NCBI GenBank assembly: GCA_900315105.1
Contig: OMXX01000013.1
Location: forward strand, 11,466 to 75,465
Reading direction: 5' to 3'
DNA from: an uncultured Prevotellaceae bacterium
GTDB taxonomy: Bacteria; Bacteroidota; Bacteroidia; Bacteroidales; Bacteroidaceae
Length of the DNA: 64,000 nt
Made by a program: the position numbers and the translations under genes. Positions 37,255 to 45,716 of the stretch are shown here, piece by piece. Numbering within the stretch: the stretch's first letter is position 1; each line of letters begins with the position of its first letter. The notes under the pieces are model-generated. The model did not search any database and was not told the origin of the DNA. It worked only from the letters and a program-made list of their open reading frames with translations.

Positions 37255-38345
37255 TGTGTATGAAAAAGAATATGACATATAGGAGATTATGGGCAGCAAC
37301 ACTTCTTGTTGTCCTCTCTCTCATTACCTCTACAGCCTTTGCCCAGCCAGCAGCACGACGCGCTCAGCAGGCTCAGAAAGCTCAGGCGAAGAGTAATGCC
37401 AACAATATGACAGAACGCGCCAAGATAGCATTCCCAACCCAGCAGAAGATGCCAGAGGATGTGGTTTGGCGTCGCGACCTATACCGTTTGCTCGACCTTA
37501 CGAAAGACGAGAATGGAGGACTTTACTATCCTGTTGAGCCTGTAGGTTCGCAGATGAATCTCTTCACATACCTCTTCAAGCTCATGCTTTCCGGCCAGAT
37601 AACTGCATATAAGTATAACCTGAACGGAAATGAGTCTTTCACTCCTGATGCAAAAATTAAACCTCTGGAGTTTCTTGACAATTACAGCATCTATTACGAG
37701 AAGAAAGACGGCAGACTCAAGATTGACAACTCCGACATTCCAAGTCGTGAGGTAAAATCATACTACATCAAGGAGTCTTCATACTACGACCAATATACGG
37801 CAACCTACCACACAAAGGTAGTAGCCCTCTGCCCTATCATGACGCGCGAGGATGATTTCGGAGGTCAGGCAAACACCTACCCTCTCTTCTGGGTAAAGTA
37901 TGATGACATCGCCCCATTCCTCTCAAAGCAGATGATCATGACAAGCAATATCAATAATGCTGCTATGATGAGTATTGACGACTTCTTTGTAAAAACCAAA
38001 TACAAGGGAGAAATCTACAAGACAAACAACATGTTGGGACAGACTCTCGCTCAAAGCGTTGCTGCCTCAGACTCTACGAATCAAGAAGCTGCAATAAAGA
38101 AGGAGCAGCAAAAGATAGAATCCCAGATGAAATCATTCGAGAAAAGCATCTGGGGTGATCAGGCACGAAAGGATTCTCTCGACAGCATAGCAAAAGTGGA
38201 TAAAAACGGAAAGAAGAAGGCTAAGAAAACAACACGTCGCTCTACAACTTCTACTTCTGGGGTGAAGAGCACAAAGACAAAAACCAAGTCTTCTGCCGTT
38301 TCATCAGGTTCAGCAAGAGTAAGCGTACGCCGTCAGAGACACTAA
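37254..38345 (+). CDS. gldN: Type IX secretion periplasmic protein GldN/PorN
   Basis: 363 residues. Signal peptide (ATLLVVLSLITSTAFAQ), then the DUF GldN domain: PEDVVWRRDLYRLLDLTKDENGGLYYP and GQITAYKYNLNGNESFTPD. It joins GldK in the outer ring complex. The last ~70 residues are lysine/serine/threonine rich (KKAKKTTRRSTTSTSG), an unusual basic tail. An alternative ATG at 37260 would lose two residues. Last gene of the T9SS operon; a palindromic repeat follows. Confidence 0.94.
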   Translation: MCMKKNMTYRRLWAATLLVVLSLITSTAFAQPAARRAQQAQKAQAKSNANNMTERAKIAFPTQQKMPEDVVWRRDLYRLLDLTKDENGGLYYPVEPVGSQMNLFTYLFKLMLSGQITAYKYNLNGNESFTPDAKIKPLEFLDNYSIYYEKKDGRLKIDNSDIPSREVKSYYIKESSYYDQYTATYHTKVVALCPIMTREDDFGGQANTYPLFWVKYDDIAPFLSKQMIMTSNINNAAMMSIDDFFVKTKYKGEIYKTNNMLGQTLAQSVAASDSTNQEAAIKKEQQKIESQMKSFEKSIWGDQARKDSLDSIAKVDKNGKKKAKKTTRRSTTSTSGVKSTKTKTKSSAVSSGSARVSVRRQRH

Positions 38346-38349
38346 TATT

Positions 38350-38414
38350 ACGAAACGCAAAGTCGCAGAGTCGAGGAAATTTTTCTTCTCTGCGTCTTTG
38401 CGACTTTGCGTTTT
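38350..38414. repeat. CGCAAAG palindromic repeat, copy 3
   Basis: AACGCAAAGTCGCAGAGTCG on the left pairs with CTCTGCGTCTTTGCGACTTTGCGTT on the right, then a T-run. It probably ends the T9SS operon. Confidence 0.8.
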
Positions 38415-38440
38415 TATACAAAACATCAATAAATACAATT

Positions 38441-39037
38441 ATGAAAAGAACATTACTTGCAATATTTGCGATAATTCTGCTCGCACTTCCTTCAAGTGCG
38501 CAGATAAAATTCGGTATTCAGGGTGGTTTGAACATAAACAAATTCAGCATGGATACTAAGGTCATAGAGTCTGGCAATCAGGCAGGATTCTATGTCGGTC
38601 CTACATTCCTTCTAGGCTTACCAATCTTCGATGTTGAGGTTGCAGGCATCTATGATGTACGTAGGGGTGAAGTTGATGACGAGAGCATAACCGAGCAGAA
38701 CGCCAACGTTCAAGTAAATATCCGCAAGGGATTTGACATCAACGACAACAGCCAGCTTTTCGTCTTTGCAGGTCCACAATACTCTTTCAACATAGATGCA
38801 GATGGTATTGACGAGGTATCTGAAAATGTAAAAGACTGGCGTTGGAAGAATAGCGACTTCAGCATTAATCTTGGCGGAGGTGTCAAAATCAACCACGTCG
38901 AGATAAGAGTCAACTACAACTCTGCCCTCGGAAAGACTGCTGATGCAGAATTTAACCCAACGATTGACTCCGATGGTATTCATCTTCTCGAACCAAAGTC
39001 TAACGCTTGGCAGATAGGTTTGACATACTATTTCTAA
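38441..39037 (+). CDS. PorT-like outer-membrane beta-barrel protein
   Basis: 198 residues. Signal peptide (LLAIFAIILLALPSSAQ), then an OMP_b-brl_2 type barrel: KFGIQGGLNINKFSMD, FDVEVAGIYDVRRG, FSINLGGGVKINHVEIRVNYN, ending WQIGLTYYF with an aromatic C-terminus. Barrels of this size include PorT, a T9SS accessory, but this level of similarity does not prove that identity. Monocistronic by position, with a terminator directly downstream. Confidence 0.82.
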   Translation: MKRTLLAIFAIILLALPSSAQIKFGIQGGLNINKFSMDTKVIESGNQAGFYVGPTFLLGLPIFDVEVAGIYDVRRGEVDDESITEQNANVQVNIRKGFDINDNSQLFVFAGPQYSFNIDADGIDEVSENVKDWRWKNSDFSINLGGGVKINHVEIRVNYNSALGKTADAEFNPTIDSDGIHLLEPKSNAWQIGLTYYF

Positions 39038-39055
39038 AAACTTTCAAACTTCATA

Positions 39056-39096
39056 TAAAAAGCAGACCGCAAATATTGCGAGTCTGCTTTTTTTTA
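39056..39096 (+). terminator. Rho-independent terminator after the PorT-like gene
   Basis: AAAAGCAGAC, a CGCAAATATTGCG inner hairpin, then GTCTGCTTTTTTTT. The inner hairpin overlaps the upstream box of the priA promoter. Confidence 0.9.
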
Positions 39097-39106
39097 TATA
39101 ACTTTG
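39076..39106 (+). promoter_or_regulatory. Promoter of priA, overlapping a terminator
   Basis: TAACTTTG at 39099-39106 with a weak ATTG/TTG box near 39076 and a 20-base gap. The priA start at 39112 is only six bases after the box, so the message could be nearly leaderless. Confidence 0.55.
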
Positions 39107-39111
39107 CGGTC

Positions 39112-41418
39112 ATGAAATACGTAAACGTAATCCTTCCCCTCGGAATAGATGGACTCTACACATACTCTGTGCCTGAAAGCATGGAGAAAGATGTCGTGCC
39201 ATTCATCCGCGTGAAGGTGCCGTTGGGTATTTCAAAGACATACACAGGACTTGTAGTAAACGCCCCAACCGAGGATATATCAATAAAAGAGGGAGTACAG
39301 ATACGTGATATAATTGCGATTATTGACGCTAAGCCTGTTCTTCTGCCCCAGCAATACAAGCTCTGGACATGGATTTCCGAATACTATATGTCGCCCCTCG
39401 GCGATGTTTTCCGCGCTGCCCTACCCTCTGGCATGAAGGCAGAAGGCACTTACCGTCCAAAGACAGAGACTTACATAGGACTAACAGAGCAATACCAAAA
39501 TGAGGATGCCCTTCACATCGCCCTCAACATGCTTGTAAGGGCGACACGTCAGTTAGAGGCTTTCAACTCATACCTATCCCTCTCGCATTGGGATTCCATA
39601 GAAGGAAATAGTACACGTGAGGAAATCGTAGAGGTTACACGCGAGGAACTGATGAACGATGCCCATGCCAATGCTGCTACAATAAAGGTATTGTGCGATA
39701 GAGGCCTGTTACGCATATACGACAAGGAAGTAAGCCGACTAATGCGCGATACATCCCTCTCAACACAAAGCACAAAACCCTCAACACTAAACGAAGCCCA
39801 GCAGCAAGCCTACGACAGCATATACAAGGAATGGGAAGAACATAACGTATGCCTCCTTCATGGAGTAACCTCAAGCGGAAAGACAGAGATCTATATCAAG
39901 ATGATACAGCGTGCCATCGACGAAGGCAAGCAGGTTCTCTATCTCCTTCCAGAGATTGCCCTCACCGTGCAGATTACCGAGCGTCTTCATCGTGTCTTCG
40001 GCAACCGACTTGGCATCTACCATTCCAAATATTCTGATGCCGAGCGCGTAGAGATATGGCAGAAACAACTCTCCGACCAGCCATACGACGTTATCCTCGG
40101 AGCACGTTCTGCCGTCTTCCTGCCTTTCCGTAACCTTGGCATGGTGATAATCGACGAGGAACACGAAAGCTCATTCAAGCAGCAAGATCCAGCCCCTCGC
40201 TATCACGGTCGTTCAGCCGCCATCGTCCTTGCGCAGATGTATGGTGCCAAGACTCTCCTCGGAACAGCCACGCCAAGTGCCGAGACCTATTATAATGCCT
40301 CCCAGAAAAAATACGGCTACGTCACGCTTACGCAGAGATACAAGGACATCAAACTGCCACAGATAAACGTGGTGAACGTAAAGGATCTCCGTCATCGTAA
40401 GGTGATGAGAGGGGTATTGTCTCCAGATCTTAGAATGGCTATCGGATATGCTCTGCATAATGGCGAGCAGGTCATCCTCTTCCAGAACAGACGCGGTTTC
40501 TCGCCCGTAATAGAATGTCATCAATGCGGATGGGTGCCTCGATGCACCAACTGCGACGTGTCCCTCACATACCACAAAAACCTCAACTCGCTCACATGCC
40601 ACTATTGCGGCTATACCTACCGTATGCCTACGGAATGTCCCAACTGCCACAACACAGAGCTTCAGGACAGAGGCTTCGGCACAGAGAAGATTGAGGACAT
40701 AATACGCGATGAATTTCCAGAGGCTCGTATCGCACGAATGGATCTCGACACCACAAGGACACGAAATGCCTACGAACGTATCATCAGCGATTTCTCCTCT
40801 CAGAAGACAAATCTGCTCATTGGTACACAGATGGTTACAAAGGGACTCGATTTCGACCACGTAAGCGTGGTGGGCATTCTCTCTGCAGATTCCATGCTCA
40901 ACTATCCCGACTTCCGAGCATGGGAAACCGCCTATATGATGATAACCCAAGTGGCTGGTCGTGCAGGACGAAAAGGCAAGCAAGGCAAGGTTATTCTCCA
41001 GACAAATAATCCCGAACTTCCTATCATCCGACAGATAGTAAACAACGACTTCGCAGGTTACTTCCGTGACTTGGTACAAGAACGCCGTGCTTTTTTCTAT
41101 CCTCCTTTCACGCGCCTCATCTATATCTACCTAAAGCATCGCGATAACCAGATAGTGAACAATGCAGGCATAGAACTTGCCAACCGTCTTCGTCAGACTC
41201 TAGCCATAAAGAATCAGAAAGGCACGATGATATTAGGTCCTGACAAACCCGCAGTTGCGCGTATCAAGACTCTCTGCATCAGAAAGATAGTATTGAAACT
41301 TGACTTGTCTCTCCCTCTCAAAACCGTAAGAGATAATATCAAATTCTGCGTACAACAAATGATGACCGATGCAAACTACAAGTCATTGCTTGTGCATTAC
41401 GATGTGGATCCTGGATAA
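39112..41418 (+). CDS. priA: Primosomal replication protein N' (PriA helicase)
   Basis: 768 residues; restarts stalled replication forks. Order: N-terminal 3'-DNA-binding domain (VNVILPLGIDGLYTYSVPE), helicase core with Walker A GVTSSGKTEIY, DEEH box IIDEEHESSFKQQ, GTATPSAET, an inserted zinc domain with eight cysteines in CHQCGWVPRCTNCD and CHYCGYTYR...CPNC, then GTQMVTKGLDFDHV and QVAGRAGR. The frame is open back to 39007, overlapping the previous gene and terminator; ATG 39112 begins the conserved part. Confidence 0.95.
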   Translation: MKYVNVILPLGIDGLYTYSVPESMEKDVVPFIRVKVPLGISKTYTGLVVNAPTEDISIKEGVQIRDIIAIIDAKPVLLPQQYKLWTWISEYYMSPLGDVFRAALPSGMKAEGTYRPKTETYIGLTEQYQNEDALHIALNMLVRATRQLEAFNSYLSLSHWDSIEGNSTREEIVEVTREELMNDAHANAATIKVLCDRGLLRIYDKEVSRLMRDTSLSTQSTKPSTLNEAQQQAYDSIYKEWEEHNVCLLHGVTSSGKTEIYIKMIQRAIDEGKQVLYLLPEIALTVQITERLHRVFGNRLGIYHSKYSDAERVEIWQKQLSDQPYDVILGARSAVFLPFRNLGMVIIDEEHESSFKQQDPAPRYHGRSAAIVLAQMYGAKTLLGTATPSAETYYNASQKKYGYVTLTQRYKDIKLPQINVVNVKDLRHRKVMRGVLSPDLRMAIGYALHNGEQVILFQNRRGFSPVIECHQCGWVPRCTNCDVSLTYHKNLNSLTCHYCGYTYRMPTECPNCHNTELQDRGFGTEKIEDIIRDEFPEARIARMDLDTTRTRNAYERIISDFSSQKTNLLIGTQMVTKGLDFDHVSVVGILSADSMLNYPDFRAWETAYMMITQVAGRAGRKGKQGKVILQTNNPELPIIRQIVNNDFAGYFRDLVQERRAFFYPPFTRLIYIYLKHRDNQIVNNAGIELANRLRQTLAIKNQKGTMILGPDKPAVARIKTLCIRKIVLKLDLSLPLKTVRDNIKFCVQQMMTDANYKSLLVHYDVDPG

Positions 41419-41442
41419 CTCTCACTTTTAGGGTCTGTATTT

Positions 41443-41516
41443 AAAAGGTACAATATATACTGAACCTTTTCCTTTTTAGTCATCCCATCCCCAAAAGGTA
41501 CAGTATATAGTGAACC
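41443..41516. repeat. 24-base direct repeat pair (AAAAGGTAC-ATATA-TGAACC)
   Basis: Two copies at 41443-41466 and 41493-41516, 50 bases apart, differ at two positions. Each is partly self-complementary in its AT centre. They lie between the convergent priA and sensor-regulator genes. Confidence 0.75.
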
Positions 41517-41551
41517 AAAAATAAACACACCCTTCCATACCCTACCACGAA

Positions 41552-41604
41552 CTTCACAAGTCCGTTTCACCTCCGTTCCAGGTCCGTTTCAGGTCCGTTC
41601 CCTA
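41552..41604. repeat. 11-base phased TCCGTT repeat array
   Basis: TCCGTT begins at 41561, 41572, 41583 and 41594, an exact 11-base step. The unit is nearly that of the array after cmk (28617-28653). Confidence 0.82.
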
Positions 41605-41645
41605 TATCGGAGGTATGGATAACCAATAGCAACTGAAAAAACACC

Positions 41646-43991
41646 CTAATCCACAACTTTTGTCTGCGCCTTATGTCTGTAATCAAGAGGCGATAAGCCT
41701 GTCTCTGCCTTAAACACACGTGAGAAATGACCGGAAGTGTTGAAACCACATTGTACCTCAATCTCGCTGACAGAATGATTCGTAGTCTCAAGCAGGCGCT
41801 TTGCCATAAGCATCCTTCGATTACGGATGTATGTAGTAGCCGTCAATCCACTCATATTTTTCAATCTTCTATTTAGGGTAGAAACTGATGTACACATCCT
41901 GTCTGCAAGGAATGACGTTGACACATCGCCTGAAACGAGATTTGCATCAATCAGTTTGTTAATATCATTGAAGAACTCTACATCCACCTCCGGAAGCTGC
42001 TTACTGGTCTCATCGTCCGATTTGCTGTTGGTAAACATCTTAATAAGCCGTCTGCGTTGTTCAAGCAACTTATTCACGATAAGCAGCAATTCCTCGTTTA
42101 TGAACGGTTTGGCAAGATACACCTCAGCACCGGCACTAATGCCTTCCAGACGCTCATGGTCCTCTACACGGGCAGAAACGACTACGATAGGCAGACAGCA
42201 CATAGTCTCGTCAGCACGCACAATTCTCATCAGTTCAAGACCATCCATTCTCGGCATGGCAATATCCGTGATAAGCATATCAGGCAATTCCTCACGCAGC
42301 ATCTCCAATGCCTCCTGACCATCAACCGCACGACTGACACTATACCCCTCGTCGCGCAGCATATTACATATAAGCATGGCAACGTCGTCGTTGTCTTCGG
42401 CAAGGAGGATAGAAAGGCCCTCTAAATCCCCCTTAAAGGGGGACTTCCTTACACTCTCAGGCTCTCCCCCTTTAAGGGGGAGCGGGGAGAGGGTCTGTTG
42501 GGACTGTGACGGACCGGAATTCACATCACTCATCTCCACCAGTTCTCCTTCCTTTGAAGCTGCTATGAGTTTCTTTATCAGTTCAAGGAGATTTTCACTC
42601 TGCCTATGGGCAGCCTCAAGACTCTCGTGACCTACGATATCGTTTTCGGGGATATGCTGCTTGAGTTGCTCCACCATACCGAGAACAACGGTCATAGGCG
42701 TGCGCAACTGGTGGGTAACGTTTCTATAGAACAGTTCTCGCTCCTCCATAGCCTTTCTCTTATAACGGGAAGAACGACGGCGTACAAAAAATACAGATCC
42801 CAACGCTATAATGATAATAACAAGCACCAATGCCACAATGACAGAAACAGTCATCATTCTCTGATTGGCAATCTTCAGCTCGTCAGCCTCAATCCTCAGA
42901 CGACTGTTACCCAATCGGGCCTCCATCTCATTAAGATCGTCCGTCTGCATAGCCGACCTTACAGAGTCGTTCATCTCTCCGATTCTCAGCTTTGTTTCAA
43001 AAGCCTTCTTATAGTCACCCTTTCGCAGATACAGCGTAAACAACTCACCAAGCCTCTCATCCTCCATATCAATCTTTGAAGCAATAGCCTCAGCCTTATC
43101 CCAGTCTTTTTGGCACACGGCAAGACGAGCCTGAAGTCCTTGCTGCATGTGTATAGGCATAACATCATCCACATTCCCAGTACAGATAGCTGATGACTGG
43201 TATGCCTTTACAAACTCCGCTTCTTTACCAGATTCAAACAGGGATGTTAGATAGGTATATTCGCCAAACACCTTATAAACTCTATTGCTTGCGTAATCGC
43301 AGCAACGGCGAGCCATAGCAAGGGCCTCATCATGTTTCTTTATTGCCTGATAGCACACGGAAAGTTCTCGCGAAACAAGCGACACGTGCATACTGTCGTT
43401 TTTTGCATATTCCTCAGCCTTTTTCAAATACGGAATAGACATGGAATAATCTCCACGATGCTGATAGATACAGCCCATCAGATAGTTACAGAGATACAAT
43501 CCTTCAGAATACTCAGATGTCTCTGCCTTTCTCATCAAATCCCTTACTATCTCCTGAGCCGAGATAAACTTCTTACGTTCAATAAGATACTCAACCTTGG
43601 CATACGTGCCGTCATACAATTCTTGCTGATATTCGGGAGCTGACGATGCGATCTTCAGATACTCGTCAATAGCCTCAAAGAACTCCTTTTCCTTCGAAGG
43701 ATCTGCCACATACACATAATACTTCAACTCCAATGCCCTGAGCTTGCACCAGTCAGAATTGAGCCTGTCAGCCTCCCTGTAGATAGAGTCTGCCACAGGA
43801 ATGTTGGCACTATCGTAAGTATGCTCGTAAAGCAGTTTCATGCGTGTTTCATAGACATAATTCTTGAATTCCCTCAATTCCACACTATCCACATCTGACA
43901 ATGAGGTTTTGTCACCACCCCTACCACACGCGAACAGCATAAAAGCAAAGACAGCGATAAGAAATATTACTTTGAAAGATTTATGAAACAT
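41646..43991 (-). CDS. Membrane sensor-regulator (hybrid two-component type) lacking its kinase ATPase domain
   Basis: 781 residues. Lipoprotein-like signal (FLIAVFAFMLFAC), a periplasmic TPR-like sensor, a membrane helix around 375-400 (MTVSVIVALVLVIIIIALG), then a HisKA helix with the phospho-acceptor histidine near 427 (NVTHQLRTPMTVVLGM). A HATPase domain with N, G1 and G2 boxes should follow but is absent. Instead, residues ~499-525 are encoded by a genomic palindromic element (TLSPLPLKGGEPESVRKSPF), after which come a receiver domain (ILLAEDNDDVAML; aspartate near 574 in LITDIAMPRMDG) and an AraC-type DNA-binding domain (SVSTLNRRLKNMSG; CGFNTSGHFSRVFKAETG). It may respond to another kinase or act without phosphorylation. 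Target genes are unknown. Confidence 0.88.
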   Translation of the reverse strand: MFHKSFKVIFLIAVFAFMLFACGRGGDKTSLSDVDSVELREFKNYVYETRMKLLYEHTYDSANIPVADSIYREADRLNSDWCKLRALELKYYVYVADPSKEKEFFEAIDEYLKIASSAPEYQQELYDGTYAKVEYLIERKKFISAQEIVRDLMRKAETSEYSEGLYLCNYLMGCIYQHRGDYSMSIPYLKKAEEYAKNDSMHVSLVSRELSVCYQAIKKHDEALAMARRCCDYASNRVYKVFGEYTYLTSLFESGKEAEFVKAYQSSAICTGNVDDVMPIHMQQGLQARLAVCQKDWDKAEAIASKIDMEDERLGELFTLYLRKGDYKKAFETKLRIGEMNDSVRSAMQTDDLNEMEARLGNSRLRIEADELKIANQRMMTVSVIVALVLVIIIIALGSVFFVRRRSSRYKRKAMEERELFYRNVTHQLRTPMTVVLGMVEQLKQHIPENDIVGHESLEAAHRQSENLLELIKKLIAASKEGELVEMSDVNSGPSQSQQTLSPLPLKGGEPESVRKSPFKGDLEGLSILLAEDNDDVAMLICNMLRDEGYSVSRAVDGQEALEMLREELPDMLITDIAMPRMDGLELMRIVRADETMCCLPIVVVSARVEDHERLEGISAGAEVYLAKPFINEELLLIVNKLLEQRRRLIKMFTNSKSDDETSKQLPEVDVEFFNDINKLIDANLVSGDVSTSFLADRMCTSVSTLNRRLKNMSGLTATTYIRNRRMLMAKRLLETTNHSVSEIEVQCGFNTSGHFSRVFKAETGLSPLDYRHKAQTKVVD
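42418..42496 (-). repeat. Palindromic CCCTCTCCCCG element, copy B, inside a coding region
   Basis: Read on the minus strand this ~79-base block matches copy A at 24277-24357 from CCCTCTCCCCGCT to GGATTTAGAGGG, including GGAAGTCCCCC in the middle; loop bases differ but stay complementary. It is read through as 26 codons without a stop. Confidence 0.88.
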
Positions 43992-44089
43992 CAGTAGAAT
44001 AGCAATTAAGGTATATAATTCGGCTGCGAAGATACAAATTTTTTTTCACTATTCCAAACAATTCGTGCAAATATTTTCTGTATTCCATA

Positions 44090-44279
44090 AAAAAACAGGT
44101 CCTTGTGCCCCTTACCCATAAGCTATTATGCCACCCGTCAGCAAGACGAAACGCAACAGCAGGTAAATGACAAAGGACTTACCAATGTTTATGAGGAAGC
44201 TGTCTCTTGCAAACAGCCCCTCATAAACGAGATTGGGTAATTATTATGTAAGTAAAGTGAATTATCATCAACAACCCCT
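44090..44279 (-). ncRNA. Putative structured RNA, unassigned
   Basis: Read leftwards, TTACCCAAT, GTTTATGAGG, CTGT ... ACAG, CCTCATAAAC and ATTGGTAA build one nested hairpin (44179-44240). It is followed by AGTCCTTTGT (44170-44179) which can pair with ACAAGGACC (44097-44106), ending in a T-run as in a terminator. No open frame of interest covers it. tmRNA, RNase P, 6S and SRP signatures were looked for and not found. Function unknown. Confidence 0.5.
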
Positions 44280-44513
44280 TCCTTGCCCTACGAGCATCCT
44301 TTGGTTTTTATTGCAAGCCCATAAGGCGTTGCAAACACCCTCTGGCAGCCGACCTTTTCGGCATTATCCCGTAAAGGGACAAGGATGAGGTTATATTCAT
44401 TCGCTAATATGCCAATGATGTAAAAGTACTAACTTATGTCCTCGCCCCTTCACGGGGAAAGGAGGCTTTATCGAAAAAAACGTCAACAATAAGTCAACTT
44501 TTTACCTTTTCTG
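44280..44513. other. Gene-free stretch with several small hairpins
   Basis: Contains TTGCAAGCC/GGCGTTGCAA, CCGACCTTTTCGG and CCCCTTCACGGGG hairpins, apparently continuous with the structured RNA at 44090-44279 and the leader at 44514-44582. Nothing codes here. The three parts together may be a single minus-strand RNA of about 490 bases. Confidence 0.45.
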
Positions 44514-44582
44514 CAGCAACGTGCGAAAAACCTCGCACGCAGATAATAGTGCGAACCCAAAGACTGGTGAACGCATCTATTT
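44514..44582 (-). ncRNA. Structured 5' leader element, copy 3
   Basis: On the minus strand ATGCGTTCACCAGTC...GGGTTCGCAC forms a stem and is followed by CGTGCGAGG...TTCGCACGTTGC, the same word order as upstream of trmB and fba. It starts just after a TATCTTTG box and has no downstream coding gene within 500 bases. Confidence 0.55.
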
Positions 44583-44589
44583 CCAAGTG

Positions 44590-44597
44590 CAAAGATA
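44590..44597 (-). promoter_or_regulatory. Promoter -7 box of the structured RNA locus
   Basis: TATCTTTG on the minus strand at 44590-44597, followed by GCAC as in the trmB and 17020 promoters. No clear upstream TTTG box was seen. Confidence 0.5.
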
Positions 44598-44810
44598 CAA
44601 CAATTGTTCAGTTTTCCCGTTTTTCTTTCTAATTTTTCTTATTTTATAACTTTTTTTAAACCTTAAACTCCATATTATAGCACTTTCTACCGACAAACGT
44701 AACATATAAGTATGTGCAAAACGAAGAGAGAATCCACGTTTACAATAACGTATATTCTGGCCAATTTGAATAAAAACGGGCAAAAGTTATAGGTTATAAG
44801 AATATTTTTG

Positions 44811-44818
44811 TATCTTTG
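44811..44818 (+). promoter_or_regulatory. Promoter -7 box of the 44874 lipoprotein gene
   Basis: TATCTTTG at 44811-44818, about 55 bases before the start; the upstream box is not clear. Confidence 0.5.
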
Positions 44819-44873
44819 CACACAGAATTCAGAAATAGTTCTGAAGACAAAACTAAATTACAAAAACCATCAA

Positions 44874-45623
44874 ATGAACAACATTTTCAAAGGCTTTATC
44901 TTCTCTGCAATGGCACTTTTGAGCCTAACATTCATATCTTGCGGAGATGATGACGAAGATATTAAAGCCCCCCTACCTGATTTTATCGAGCATCTTCCTT
45001 CTGCGGAAAACATCAAAGCTACAACGGCTTTCATCCCTGTTAATGCAAGCCTCCCTGAAGGTACAGTTGAGTTATATTGGGGATCAACAGAGACAGGACT
45101 AAGAGATGGCCACGTTTCCACTAATCTGGATAGGAAGTTAAACGGTTTCCAGCTTTCTTGGCTAGAACCAGATCAGACCTATTATTACACTATTGCGTAT
45201 TACCCACCCTATAGTAATGAGCCTGTTTATTCCAAGGAAATCAAGTCCTTCAAGACTAAGGGCGTAGGTATCCAGTTCACAGACCTCGCAATCACTTCAG
45301 AGGGAAACCGCCCCGAGTATGCATTACGCATAAAGGTTACAGGACTAGAGGAAACGGATGCATTATCTAATATGTACGTATCTCTCTATTCGGCTTATAC
45401 TGATAATAGTGGCTATATTACCCATGGCATTTGCTCATTAAGATATTTAGGAGATGCGGTTTGGGAGTATGAAGCCATAGATGAGTATGATTCTTATCTG
45501 GCTGTAATCAAAAACCAAGAAGGTCGCATCTTTGCAAAGACCCCAGTCGTCAAATTTGTTGATGGAAAGTTGGTTGAAGTAGAAGATGATCATATATTCG
45601 ATAGAGTATTGAATCTAAAATAA
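44874..45623 (+). CDS. Lipoprotein of unknown function
   Basis: 249 residues from ATG 44874. A lipoprotein signal (FSAMALLSLTFISC) is followed by an acidic GDDDEDI stretch, the usual surface-export style sequence after the lipid cysteine in Bacteroidota, and a fibronectin-type-III-like region (GTVELYWGSTETGLRDG; PDQTYYYTIAYYPP). The longest frame starts at 44808 within the promoter and is rejected. No enzymatic motif was seen. It shares a bidirectional terminator with the convergent gene to its right. Confidence 0.8.
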   Translation: MNNIFKGFIFSAMALLSLTFISCGDDDEDIKAPLPDFIEHLPSAENIKATTAFIPVNASLPEGTVELYWGSTETGLRDGHVSTNLDRKLNGFQLSWLEPDQTYYYTIAYYPPYSNEPVYSKEIKSFKTKGVGIQFTDLAITSEGNRPEYALRIKVTGLEETDALSNMYVSLYSAYTDNSGYITHGICSLRYLGDAVWEYEAIDEYDSYLAVIKNQEGRIFAKTPVVKFVDGKLVEVEDDHIFDRVLNLK

Positions 45624-45651
45624 CAATAATCCTATATAAGTAAACAATATT

Positions 45652-45690
45652 AAAACCTGCAACTTTTGTATAGCTCAAGTTGCAGGTTTT
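45652..45690. terminator. Bidirectional terminator
   Basis: AAAACCTGCAACTT and AAGTTGCAGGTTTT form a perfect 14-bp stem with an 11-base loop between two convergent genes. Confidence 0.9.
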
Positions 45691-45716
45691 ATAGTTCATA
45701 GGTTACACAGAAAATG

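Noticed and set aside
38441..39037. Naming the 198-residue barrel porT
   Set aside because: The general barrel pattern fits many families; position after gldN suggests but does not prove it.
40213..41079. 288-codon minus-strand frame opposite priA
   Set aside because: Shadow of the conserved PriA helicase core with no recognisable motif.
44090..44590. tmRNA or RNase P RNA on the minus strand
   Set aside because: No tag-peptide frame or tRNA-like TTCGA-loop with CCA end for tmRNA, and none of the RNase P core words (GAGGAAAGTCC, ACAGAA) were found, so it is left unassigned.
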